Shown here: one piece after another, positions 49,692-58,028 of the stretch
How positions within the stretch are numbered: position 1 is the stretch's first letter
Layout: every line of letters starts with the position of its first letter
Source: Gaiellasilicea sp963784895
GTDB taxonomy: Bacteria; Actinomycetota; Thermoleophilia; Gaiellales; Gaiellaceae
Assembly: GCA_963784895.1 (NCBI GenBank)
Contig: CAWATM010000019.1
Coordinates: forward strand, 48,563 to 112,562
Direction: 5' to 3'
DNA length: 64,000 bases
The notes under the pieces: generated by a model
What the model saw: only the letters and a program-made list of their open reading frames with translations
Databases searched by the model: none
Told to the model about the DNA's origin: nothing
Made by a program: the position numbers and the translations under genes

Positions 49692-52600
49692 GGGCGCAGC
49701 GGAACGAGCAACAGGTCGCGGCGATCGCGGCGCGCGGTCAGGTCTTCGTCTCAGCAGGTGCCGGAACAGGCAAGACGACCGTGCTCGTCGAACGCTTCGT
49801 CGAGGCGGTCTGCGAGCGCGGGATCGACGTCGAGTCGATGCTCGTGATCACCTACACCGAGCGCGCCGCCGGCGAGCTGAAGGGGCGGATCCGGGCTCGC
49901 CTGCACGAGCTCGGCCGTCACGATCTCGCCCGTTCGCTCGACGGCGCCTGGATCTCGACCATCCACGGCTTCTGCCTGCGGCTGTTGAAGGCGCACCCCT
50001 TCGCGGCCGGGCTCGACCCGCGCTTCCGCGTGCTCGACGACAGCCAGGGCCGCGTCGTCCGAGGCGAGGCGTTCGAGCTGGCGCTGAACGAGTTCTGCGC
50101 CGGCGACGACGCCGTCCGGCTGAAGCTGCTCGCGACCTACGGCGCAGCCGGACTGCGGCGGATGCTGACGACGGTCTACGAGACGCTGCGCTCGGCGGGC
50201 CGCGAGCTCGAGCTCGAGCTGGGTGAGCGCGCCGACCTTCGGGCTCGGCTCGACGAGCTCGCCGAGGCGGCGCGGTGTCTCGCGACCGACGCCGGCGCCA
50301 AGGACGAAGCCCGCGCCGCGGCGGCGCAGGCGCTGGCGCTGACCGAGTCGCCGGAGCTGCCGGAGCGCCTGCTCGATCTCAGCGGGCTGCGCGTCCGGGG
50401 ACCTCGTGGCGCGACGTATGAGGAGGCACGCAAGGCGGTCGAGCAGGCGGCGCTCGACGAGCTGGCACTGCGGGACCGTGAGCTGCTGCAGGAGCTCCTC
50501 GACGGCTTCGCCGCCCACTACGCGGCCGCGAAGGACCGGGAGTCGGCGCTCGACTTCGAGGACCTGCAGCTGCGTGCCCGCGACCTGCTGCACGACGACG
50601 AGGCGCTGCGAGACCGTGAGCGGCTCCGCTTCCGATCGATCATGGTCGACGAGTTCCAGGACACGAACCGGCTCCAGTGCGGACTGGTGGATCTGCTGAC
50701 AGGCCCCGACACGGAGCGCTTCTTCGTCGGGGACGAGTTCCAGTCGATCTACGGCTTCCGCCACGCCGACGTGCAGGTCTTCCGCGAGCGGCGGGCGGAT
50801 GCCGAGACGCTGCTGCCGCTGACGCGGAACTACCGCTCGCGGCCGGAGGTGCTCGCGGTCGTCAACCACCTTTTCGGGGCCGAGTTCGGCGAGGAGTACC
50901 AGCCGCTGGCGGCCTCCGGCGAGTTCCCCGACCCGGTCTTCGGGACGCCGGTCGAGCTGCTCGTCACCGACAAGGCCGCCTACGCCGGCACGGGAACGCA
51001 CTGGCGCCGCGCCGAGGCGAGGAACGTCGCGCGGCGGGTGCAGGAGCTCGTCGAGGGCGGCGTTGCCAGCGCGGGCGAGATCGTCCTCCTCTTCGCCGCC
51101 GGCACGGACGCCGAGTGGTACGAGGAGGAGCTGCGCGCCGCCGGGATCGCCACCTACCGCGCGACGGGCCGTGGCTACTTCGGCCAGCAGCAGGTGGTCG
51201 ACCTGCTCTCGTACCTGCGTCTGCTCCAAAATCGCTACGACGACGAGGCGCTCGTGAGCGTCCTGGCGTCGCCGTTCGTCGGCGTCTCGAACGACGCGCT
51301 GCTGCTGGTCCGGCGGGCGGCGCGGGGGCCGATCTTCACCGGGCTCGAGCGCGCGCTCCCAGCCGACCTCGATCCGGACGACACCCGGCTCCTGCGCGCG
51401 TTCAAGCAGCGCTACGACCGGCTTGCGGAGGCGGCGCCGCGGCTCTCGCTCGAGCGTCTCTGCGAGCGGATCGTCGCCGACCACGACTACGACCTCGCCG
51501 TGCTCGCCCAGTGGGACGGCCGTCGCCGCTATGCGAACCTGCGCAAGCTGGCGCGGCTGGCGCGATCGTACGAGGAGCTGCGCGGCCCCGATGTCGAGGG
51601 CTTCGTCCGCTTCGTCGAGGAGCAGGAGGCGGTCGGCGCCGCCGAGCGCGACGCGGTGGCAGAGGAGGAGGGCGCGGACGCAGTCCGGCTGCTGACGATC
51701 CACGCGGCGAAGGGGCTCGAGTTCAAGGTCGTGGTCGTCGCCGACGCCGGCCGCGACCGCAACGCACCGTCGGCCGACGAGATCCTCTGCCTCGCCGACG
51801 GCCGCTTCGGCTTCCGCGTCGCCGACCCTGCGACCGGCCGGCGCCACGGCGTGCTCGGCTACGACAGCGTCAAGGAGGTGCGCGCCGCGGAGGACGAAGC
51901 AGAGCGGCTGCGGCTCTACTACGTGGCGATGACTCGGGCGATCGACCGCCTGATCGTCTCCGGATCGATCGATCCGGAGCGGAAAGCGGACGAGAAGACG
52001 CCGATCGGCTGGGTGCTCGGGCGGCTCGACTGCGCCGACGAGCTCGCCGCGGTCGGGGAGGCGCCGCTCGAGCTCGAACGTGAGGGGGCACGGGTACTCG
52101 TGCGGGTCGACAGGGCGCCGCCTTTGGCGGCTGCGCCCCCGGAGGAGCGCGTGGGCGCCGTGGTCGACGAGGCGACAGGGCAGCTGGCGCTCTTCGCAGC
52201 CGGGGCGGAGCCGAAGCTGCCGCCGCTCGCGCCTGCGCTCGCCCCGATTCAAGCACTCCCGGAGCCGCCGCTGCACGACGTGCGCCGCCTTTCCTTCAGC
52301 GCGCTGGCGCTCTTCGAGCGCTGCTCCTACCGCTACTACGCCGAGCGTGTGGCAGGGATGCGGCCGGTGCGCGCGCTGGGAACCGTCGGGCAGACCGGCC
52401 TCGTCGCGACCGAGATCGGCGACGCGGCGCACCGCCTGCTGGAGCTCGTCGACCTCTCCGCCCCGGCGGCGCCGGACCTCGAGCAGGTGCGGGTGTGGTA
52501 TCCGGCCGTCACCGACGAGGAGTTGACGCGAATCGGCGCGTTCGTCTCTTCCTACTGCGACTCGCAGCTCGCCCGGCGGATCGCCGCACTCCCGGGCGCC

Positions 52601-53047
52601 CGGCCCGAGCGGCCGTTCGTGTTCGAGCACGACGGTGTGCTCCTGCACGGCCGGCTCGATGTCCTCCACATCGACGGATCGCGCGCGCTCGTGCTCGACT
52701 ACAAGACGAACTCGCTTGCGGAGGGGACGCCGGAGGAGATCGTCGAGGCGGACTACCGGCTGCAGCGGCTCGTCTACGCGCTTGCGTGCTTCCGCGCCGG
52801 CGTCGACGAGGTCGAGGTCGTCTACCACTTCCTCGAGCGGCCGGACGCCGTCGTCTCGACGACCTTCAGCCGCGCCGACGTCACCACGCTCGAGGCCGAG
52901 CTGTCGGCGGCGACCAGCCGGATCCGCGAGGGCGAGTTCGCGCCGGCCCCGAGCGAGTTCAACTGCGCCGGCTGCCCGGCGCTCGACGTCGTCTGCGCGG
53001 GCACCCGTCTACGCTCGCGGCCGCCGGAGCTCGCGGCGGTCACCTGA
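49622..53047 (+). CDS. addA: AddA-like helicase/nuclease subunit
   Basis: Motor and second nuclease of the AddAB/AdnAB-type complex. 1141 residues: QNEQ-like Q motif (RNEQQVAAIAARG), Walker A SAGAGTGKTTVLVERF, STIHGFCLRLLKAHP, Walker B IMVDEFQDTNRLQ, GDEFQSIYGFRHAD, LTRNYRS, TIHAAKGLEFKVVVV, YVAMTRAIDRLIVS. The C-terminal nuclease has HGRLDVLHIDGSRALVLDYKTNS. Cysteines in ALFERCSYRYYAERV and NCAGCPALDVVCAG suggest that this subunit too could hold an iron-sulfur cluster. The start ATG overlaps addB, and the first 25 residues come from the repeat. Confidence 0.94.
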   Translation: MTGGVGSMERPRSGGAGFAGVGAGAQRNEQQVAAIAARGQVFVSAGAGTGKTTVLVERFVEAVCERGIDVESMLVITYTERAAGELKGRIRARLHELGRHDLARSLDGAWISTIHGFCLRLLKAHPFAAGLDPRFRVLDDSQGRVVRGEAFELALNEFCAGDDAVRLKLLATYGAAGLRRMLTTVYETLRSAGRELELELGERADLRARLDELAEAARCLATDAGAKDEARAAAAQALALTESPELPERLLDLSGLRVRGPRGATYEEARKAVEQAALDELALRDRELLQELLDGFAAHYAAAKDRESALDFEDLQLRARDLLHDDEALRDRERLRFRSIMVDEFQDTNRLQCGLVDLLTGPDTERFFVGDEFQSIYGFRHADVQVFRERRADAETLLPLTRNYRSRPEVLAVVNHLFGAEFGEEYQPLAASGEFPDPVFGTPVELLVTDKAAYAGTGTHWRRAEARNVARRVQELVEGGVASAGEIVLLFAAGTDAEWYEEELRAAGIATYRATGRGYFGQQQVVDLLSYLRLLQNRYDDEALVSVLASPFVGVSNDALLLVRRAARGPIFTGLERALPADLDPDDTRLLRAFKQRYDRLAEAAPRLSLERLCERIVADHDYDLAVLAQWDGRRRYANLRKLARLARSYEELRGPDVEGFVRFVEEQEAVGAAERDAVAEEEGADAVRLLTIHAAKGLEFKVVVVADAGRDRNAPSADEILCLADGRFGFRVADPATGRRHGVLGYDSVKEVRAAEDEAERLRLYYVAMTRAIDRLIVSGSIDPERKADEKTPIGWVLGRLDCADELAAVGEAPLELEREGARVLVRVDRAPPLAAAPPEERVGAVVDEATGQLALFAAGAEPKLPPLAPALAPIQALPEPPLHDVRRLSFSALALFERCSYRYYAERVAGMRPVRALGTVGQTGLVATEIGDAAHRLLELVDLSAPAAPDLEQVRVWYPAVTDEELTRIGAFVSSYCDSQLARRIAALPGARPERPFVFEHDGVLLHGRLDVLHIDGSRALVLDYKTNSLAEGTPEEIVEADYRLQRLVYALACFRAGVDEVEVVYHFLERPDAVVSTTFSRADVTTLEAELSAATSRIREGEFAPAPSEFNCAGCPALDVVCAGTRLRSRPPELAAVT

Positions 53048-53736
53048 TGCGAGTCGCGGCGCTCTGCGACGTCCACGGCAACCTGCCGGCGCTCGAGGCG
53101 GTCCTCGCCGAGGTGCGCGCGCTCGACGTCGACCGGATCGTCTGCGGCGGTGATGTGATCGCAGGCCCGTATCCGCAGGACTGTCTCGACCGGCTCCGCG
53201 ACGTCGAGGCGGTGTTCGTCCGTGGGAACGCCGACCGGGAGTCGCCGCGGGCGCCCGCCGGGACCTGGGAGTGGCTGGCGGCGCAGCTCGACGACTCTGC
53301 CCACGCCTTCCTGCGGACGCTGCCACTGTCCGTCTCGCTCGACGGCGTCCTCTACTGCCACGGCTCGCCGCGCGACGACGACGAGATCCTGACCAAGGTG
53401 TCGCCCGACGAGCGCTTCCGGGCGGCACTCGAGGGCGTCGACGAGCCGATCGTGGTCGGCGGGCACACACACGTCCAGTTCGAGCGGGTCGTGGACGGGA
53501 TCCGCTTCGTCAATGCCGGCAGCGTCGGCATCCCCTACGAAGGTCGGACCGGGGCGTTCTGGGCGCTGCTCGACGACGGCGAGGTGGAGCACCGCAGCAC
53601 GCCGTACGCGGTCGACGCCGCAGCGGCCGCGATCCGAACGACGACGTACCCGAATGCGGAGCAGCTGGCCGGCTGGCTGCTCGAGCCGGAGGATCCGGAC
53701 GAGGTGTCCGCGTACTTCGAGAGCGTTGCCACGTAG
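53047..53736 (+). CDS. Calcineurin-like metallophosphoesterase
   Basis: 229-residue phosphoesterase of the YfcE/MJ0936 type. Two-metal motifs are in order: CDVHGNLPALEAVL, CGGDVIAGPYP, VRGNADRE, YCHGSP and VGGHTHVQFERVV. Substrates in the family are cyclic nucleotides or phosphodiesters; the one here is unknown. The start overlaps the addA stop (TGATG), so it belongs to the same transcript, and it overlaps nth. Confidence 0.9.
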   Translation: MRVAALCDVHGNLPALEAVLAEVRALDVDRIVCGGDVIAGPYPQDCLDRLRDVEAVFVRGNADRESPRAPAGTWEWLAAQLDDSAHAFLRTLPLSVSLDGVLYCHGSPRDDDEILTKVSPDERFRAALEGVDEPIVVGGHTHVQFERVVDGIRFVNAGSVGIPYEGRTGAFWALLDDGEVEHRSTPYAVDAAAAAIRTTTYPNAEQLAGWLLEPEDPDEVSAYFESVAT

Positions 53737-54439
53737 CTTCGTCCACGAGGCGCGGCGGGCGGTCGGCCGCCGACGCGACCGGATTGGACGGATCATCGAG
53801 CGGCTCGCGGCCGAGCACGCGGACGCGAAGATCGCACTCGAGTTCCGCAACCCGGTCGAACTGCTGATCTCGGTCATGCTGTCGGCGCAGACGACCGACG
53901 TGAACGTGAACCGCGTCACGGCGACGCTGTTCGAGAAGTACCGGCGCCCGGAGGACTACCTCGCCGTGCCACGAGAGGAGCTCGAGCAGGACGTCTACGC
54001 GACCGGGTTCTTCCGGCAGAAGGCGAAGTCGATCCAGGGTGCGATGCGCGTGCTCCTGGACGAGTTCGGCGGCGAGGTGCCGAGGACGGTCGACGAGCTG
54101 CTGCGCCTGCCCGGCGTGGCGCGGAAGACGGCCAACGTCGTCGCGGCGGAGCTCGGCAACCCGCAGGGCGTCGTTGTCGACACGCACGTTCGCCGCCTGT
54201 CGCAGCGGCTGGGGCTGACACGCCAGGAGGATCCGGTCAAGATCGAGCGCGACCTCGTCAAGCTCGTTCCGCGCGCCGACTGGGGCAGGTTCCCCCATCT
54301 GCTGATCTGGCACGGGCGCCGCGTCTGCGACGCGCGGCGGCCACGCTGTGAGGACTGCGTGCTCAACGACCTCTGCCCGTCGGCGCGCGTCTGGACAGTG
54401 CCCGTCCCGGATGGGAGGATCGGCGCGCCGCCAACCTAG
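53726..54439 (+). CDS. nth: Endonuclease III
   Basis: Base-excision glycosylase/AP lyase for oxidised pyrimidines. 237 residues: helix-hairpin-helix LLRLPGVARKTANVVAAELG with the catalytic Lys, catalytic Asp in VVDTHVRRLSQRLGL, and the iron-sulfur loop C-x6-C-x2-C-x5-C in CDARRPRCEDCVLNDLC. The only good start is the TTG at 53726, overlapping the phosphoesterase gene by 11 bases. It extends addA-phosphoesterase into a repair operon. Confidence 0.95.
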   Translation: MPRSFVHEARRAVGRRRDRIGRIIERLAAEHADAKIALEFRNPVELLISVMLSAQTTDVNVNRVTATLFEKYRRPEDYLAVPREELEQDVYATGFFRQKAKSIQGAMRVLLDEFGGEVPRTVDELLRLPGVARKTANVVAAELGNPQGVVVDTHVRRLSQRLGLTRQEDPVKIERDLVKLVPRADWGRFPHLLIWHGRRVCDARRPRCEDCVLNDLCPSARVWTVPVPDGRIGAPPT

Positions 54440-54449
54440 GAGGGGAACG

Positions 54450-55256
54450 ATGAGGCTTCGCCTGCTTCTGCTCGCCGCCGCGCTCGGACTGACGCTGACA
54501 GCGTCCGCCCACGGCGCCTACCCGAGCTCGATCGCCTCGACGGGCGACTCGATCACGCGCGCATTCAACGACTGCTGGTTCCCGTACGTCGACTGTCCGG
54601 CCGCGTCGTGGTCGACCGGCACGTCGAGCTACTCGCACTACCGGCGCCTCCAGGCCGTCAACCCGGCGATCACCGGCAGGGCCTCCAACCACGCGGTCAG
54701 CGGCGCCGACATGGCCGACCTGAACGGCCAAGTGCAGGGCGCGGTCGCGCGAGGCGCGCAATACGTGACGATCCTGATGGGCGCAAACGACGTCTGCGCC
54801 TCCAGCGAGGCCGCGATGACGCCCGTCGTGGACTTTCGCGCGCAGTTCGCCCAGGCGCTGACGACGCTCGCCACCGGACTGCCGAATGCCCGCGTCTTCG
54901 TCTCCAGCATCCCGGACATCCACCAGCTCTTCACGCTCTACCGCTTCGACCTCGGCGCGAACGCAGTGTGGGCGATCGCCGGGCTCTGCCAGTCGATGCT
55001 GGCGAATCCGCTCTCGAGCTCGGCTGCCGACGTCCAGCGGCGCAGCCGCGTTCGCCAGCGGAACATCGACTACAACGTGCAGCTGGCGCAGGTGTGCGCT
55101 CTCTACACGAGGTGCAGGTTCGACGGCAACGCGGTCTTCAACACGGCGTTCAGCCGCAGCGACGTCACGACCCGCGATTACTTCCACCCGTCCGTGTCCG
55201 GCCAGGCGAAGCTCGCGGCAGTGGGCTGGGCTGCGCTCGGGACCTTCCTGCAGTGA
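54450..55256 (+). CDS. Secreted SGNH/GDSL hydrolase
   Basis: 268-residue exported hydrolase, probably an esterase or lipase. A signal peptide (MRLRLLLLAAALGLTLTASAHG) with an A-x-A-type cleavage site is followed by the catalytic Ser block STGDSITRAFND, the Asn block MGANDVC and the Asp-His pair in TTRDYFHPS. Six or more cysteines suit an extracellular protein with disulfides. GGAGGGG 3-9 bases before the ATG is a strong ribosome site overlapping the nth stop. The substrate is not predictable. Confidence 0.9.
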   Translation: MRLRLLLLAAALGLTLTASAHGAYPSSIASTGDSITRAFNDCWFPYVDCPAASWSTGTSSYSHYRRLQAVNPAITGRASNHAVSGADMADLNGQVQGAVARGAQYVTILMGANDVCASSEAAMTPVVDFRAQFAQALTTLATGLPNARVFVSSIPDIHQLFTLYRFDLGANAVWAIAGLCQSMLANPLSSSAADVQRRSRVRQRNIDYNVQLAQVCALYTRCRFDGNAVFNTAFSRSDVTTRDYFHPSVSGQAKLAAVGWAALGTFLQ

Positions 55257-55257
55257 G

Positions 55258-55707
55258 CTAGGTTCGGGACGAGAGTGCGACGAGCACGCCGCCGTCGTCG
55301 TCGTACGCAGGGAAGACATCGGCGGTGACGGGCTTCAGCTGGCCCGAGCGGGAGCGCAGCTCGAGCTGCTCGCCCATGCGGCGGACGCCCCATTCGAGCG
55401 CAAACGCGATCGGGTTCCTGCCCGCCTCGAAGCCTTCGAGGCCGAACGCGGAGACGACGTCCTTCCCCATCAGCTCCTGCTCGCCGTAGCCCGTCAGCTC
55501 GAAGACGCCGCGGCCGGCTGCGAGGATGCGGCCGCCGCGGTCGCAGGCGACGAGGCCGGCGGTCGGCGGCGGGTAGTAGTCGTCGAGGATCTCGAAGAGG
55601 AAGCCGAAGCCGCACCGCTCGCACGAGACCGCCTGGCGCAGCAGGCCCTGGCGGCCGTCGTTGTCGATCGAGCGGCTCTTGCAGTTGGGGCAGATGAAGA
55701 ACGGCAC
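55258..55707 (-). CDS. Zinc-ribbon plus PAS domain protein
   Basis: 149-residue protein: an N-terminal zinc ribbon with two CxxC pairs (FICPNC at residues 6-9, SCERC at 29-32), then a PAS domain (GLVACDRGGRILAAGRGVFELTGYGEQELMGKDVVSAFGL). It has no output domain. It could be a redox or ligand sensor acting through protein contacts, perhaps linked to thioredoxin reductase encoded just upstream on the same strand. GTG start. Confidence 0.75.
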   Translation of the reverse strand: MPFFICPNCKSRSIDNDGRQGLLRQAVSCERCGFGFLFEILDDYYPPPTAGLVACDRGGRILAAGRGVFELTGYGEQELMGKDVVSAFGLEGFEAGRNPIAFALEWGVRRMGEQLELRSRSGQLKPVTADVFPAYDDDGGVLVALSSRT

Positions 55708-55776
55708 GCTAGCGGCCCCTCGCTGGCCGTGCCGCCGGCGCGTCAGGAACAGCCGGCGCCCGATGCGTCCGACGAG

Positions 55777-56760
55777 TCACGCAGGCCGGCTGTGCTCGCG
55801 CGGCGCCGTCAGTGCCGCTTCCGGATGGCCTTCCGACTCGGCGAGGAACCGCTCCGCGTCGAGCGCAGCGGCACATCCGGACCCGGCCGCGGTGATCGCC
55901 TGCCGGTAGACGTGATCCTGCACGTCGCCGGCGGCAAAGACGCCCGGGACGTTCGTCTCCGTCGTCTTGCCCTTGGTGACGAGATAGCCGTTCTCGTCAT
56001 GGTCGAGCGAGTCGACGAACAGCTTCGTGGTCGGGTCGTGGCCGATCGCGACGAAGAGCCCGTCGGTGGGGTACTCCATCGTCTCGTCCGTCTCGACGTT
56101 GCGCAGCAGCACGCCGGTGAGCTTGCCGGAATCGACTCCGAGCACCTCGTCGACGACGAACGGCGTCAGGATCTCGATCTTCTCGTGATCCTTGACCCGG
56201 TCGACCATGATCTGCGACGCGCGGAACTCGCCGCGTCGGTGCACGAGCGTGACCTTGGACGCGAACTTCGTCAGGTAGAGCGCTTCCTCCATCGCCGAGT
56301 CGCCACCCCCGACCACCACGACCTCGCGGTCGCGGTAGAACGCCGCGTCGCAGGTGGCGCAGTAGGTGACACCTCGCCCGTGCAGCGCTCGCTCCGACTC
56401 GAGCCCGAGCTGGCGGGCGGTGGCGCCGGTGGCGACGATGACCGTCTGGGCGGCGTACTCGTCGTCGCCGACGTAGATCCGGAACGGCCGCTCGGAGAGA
56501 TCGACCCGGGTGACGTCGTCGGTGACGAATTCGGCGCCGAAGCGAGCGGCCTGAGCGCGGAACTCGGCCATCATCTCCGGCCCCATCACACCGTCGCGGT
56601 AGCCGGGGTAGTTCTCCACCTCACTGGTGATCATCAGCTGGCCGCCCCAGTTGAATCCCTCGATCACGAGCGGGCTCAGATTGGCGCGCGCGGCATACAG
56701 GGCGGCCGTGTAGCCGGCCGGGCCGCCGCCGACGATGATCACGTCACGTACGTCGCTCAA
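55777..56760 (-). CDS. trxB: Thioredoxin reductase
   Basis: FAD enzyme that passes electrons from NADPH to thioredoxin. 327 residues: FAD site VIIVGGGPAGYTAALYAARANL, NWGGQLMITSEVENYPG, the redox pair in TYCATCDAAFYRDREVVVVGGGDSAMEEALYL (which also holds the NADPH loop), and FAAGDVQDHVYRQAITAAGSG near the end. The TTG start follows AAAGGG by 9 bases on this strand. The transhydrogenase encoded 13 kb away would feed it NADPH. Confidence 0.96.
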   Translation of the reverse strand: MSDVRDVIIVGGGPAGYTAALYAARANLSPLVIEGFNWGGQLMITSEVENYPGYRDGVMGPEMMAEFRAQAARFGAEFVTDDVTRVDLSERPFRIYVGDDEYAAQTVIVATGATARQLGLESERALHGRGVTYCATCDAAFYRDREVVVVGGGDSAMEEALYLTKFASKVTLVHRRGEFRASQIMVDRVKDHEKIEILTPFVVDEVLGVDSGKLTGVLLRNVETDETMEYPTDGLFVAIGHDPTTKLFVDSLDHDENGYLVTKGKTTETNVPGVFAAGDVQDHVYRQAITAAGSGCAAALDAERFLAESEGHPEAALTAPREHSRPA

Positions 56761-56849
56761 AACTGGTTCCCTTTCCGTCTCTTCCGGGCTGTATGCCCGT
56801 CACCATAGAGAACGAGTCGGAGGATCGAGATGTTCCGCGGTGGGAGGCT

Positions 56850-56855
56850 TAGAAT
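56850..56855 (+). promoter_or_regulatory. -10 box TAGAAT of the eRF1-like gene
   Basis: Lies 27 bases before the ATG at 56883. AAAGGG (56873-56878) then serves as ribosome site in a short leader. Confidence 0.45.
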
Positions 56856-56882
56856 CCGGTTCCGTCAGGCAGAAAGGGCGAT

Positions 56883-58028
56883 ATGACGACAACCACGGTC
56901 AGCCTCGACGGCCTGCGTGAGCTGGCAGGCTTCCGCGCCCAGAACGGCTGCGCGATCTCGCTCTACGTCGATCTCGATCCGGCGATCTCGCCGACGACCC
57001 GCGAGACGACGATCCGGGTTCACGCGATGCTCGACTCGGCCGGGAAGTCGCACGGCGCCACGCGTCCCGACCTCGCCCACGAGGTCAAGGCCGGACTGAA
57101 GGCGGACTTCGAACGGCTCGGCCAGTACTTCGACGGCGAGTTCGACCGCGACGGCGCGCACGGGCTCGCGATCTTCGCGGCTGGGCTCGACAACGTCTGG
57201 AGCGTGCTCGCGCTGCCCTGGAAGGTCGCGGACGCAGCGCGGGTCGCGGACGACTTCCTCCTCAGTCCGCTCGTGCCGCTGGTCGGGCGAGGCAACGGCG
57301 CGATCGTCGCCGTGGTCGGCCGCGAGCAGGGTCGCGTGCTCGCGCTCCGCGGCGGACGCTTCGAGCAGGTCGCCGACCGCACGGAGGAGACGCAGGGCAG
57401 GCACGACCAGGGTGGGTGGTCGCAGGCGCGCTATCAGCGTCACATCGGAAATCTCGACCTCGAGCACTACAAGGCCGTCGCCGAGGAGCTCGAACGGCTC
57501 TTCCGGCGGCTGGGCCGGCCGCGGATCATCGTCGTCGCGGGCGACGAGACCCGGGCCGAGTTCGCCGACGTCCTCTCCTCCGAGCTCGAGGACGCCGTGA
57601 TCGGCTGGACGAGCGCCGACGCGCACGCATCCGACGCCGAGCTCGGCGAGGTTGTGCAGCCGTTCGTCGACCAGTGGCGGGGGACGCAGGAGACCCAGGC
57701 GATCGAGCGCTGGCGCGAAGAGGTCGGCAAGAACTCGCTCGGCTCGTCCGGCTGGGCCGAGACTCTCGAGGCCGCGTCCGACGGGCGAGTGGAGCTGCTG
57801 CTCCATCAGGCGGGCGTGCAACGGGACGCGTACCGCTGCCCTGCCTGCGGTCGTGCAGCGGCGGCGGCGGCGACCTGCCCGCTCGACGGGACCACCATGG
57901 AGCACCGCGACGACGGGCTCGATCTGGCCGTCCGGCTGACGCTCGCATACGGCGGCGAGCTGCTCGCCGTCGAGCGTGGCCAGGATCTCGATCCCGTCGA
58001 GGGGATCGGCGCGATTCTGCGGTTCTAG
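56883..58028 (+). CDS. Bacterial eRF1-like protein (Vms1/baeRF group)
   Basis: 381-residue protein of the bacterial release-factor-1-like group related to Vms1/ANKZF1, which cleaves peptidyl-tRNA on stalled ribosomes. The N-terminal domain (ISLYVDLDPAISPTTRETTIRVHAML) is followed by the loop GGWSQARYQRHIGNLDLEHY (residues 178-197), where the Gln is the candidate catalytic residue, an RNase-H-like middle domain (RIIVVAGDETRAEFADVL), and a C-terminal part with two CxxC-type pairs (CPAC and TCPLDG region). Translation rescue is plausible but unproven. Its stop forms CTAG with the rmuC stop. Confidence 0.8.
   Translation: MTTTTVSLDGLRELAGFRAQNGCAISLYVDLDPAISPTTRETTIRVHAMLDSAGKSHGATRPDLAHEVKAGLKADFERLGQYFDGEFDRDGAHGLAIFAAGLDNVWSVLALPWKVADAARVADDFLLSPLVPLVGRGNGAIVAVVGREQGRVLALRGGRFEQVADRTEETQGRHDQGGWSQARYQRHIGNLDLEHYKAVAEELERLFRRLGRPRIIVVAGDETRAEFADVLSSELEDAVIGWTSADAHASDAELGEVVQPFVDQWRGTQETQAIERWREEVGKNSLGSSGWAETLEAASDGRVELLLHQAGVQRDAYRCPACGRAAAAAATCPLDGTTMEHRDDGLDLAVRLTLAYGGELLAVERGQDLDPVEGIGAILRF

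Noticed and set aside
49751..52828. A 1025-codon open frame on the minus strand opposite addA, and similar long frames opposite recG (11425-14187) and ABC-F/plsX (17623-20124)
   Set aside because: They mirror real genes in very GC-rich DNA, have low-complexity Arg/Ala/Gly or Leu/Arg/Asp composition and no family motifs. The plus-strand genes carry full catalytic signatures.
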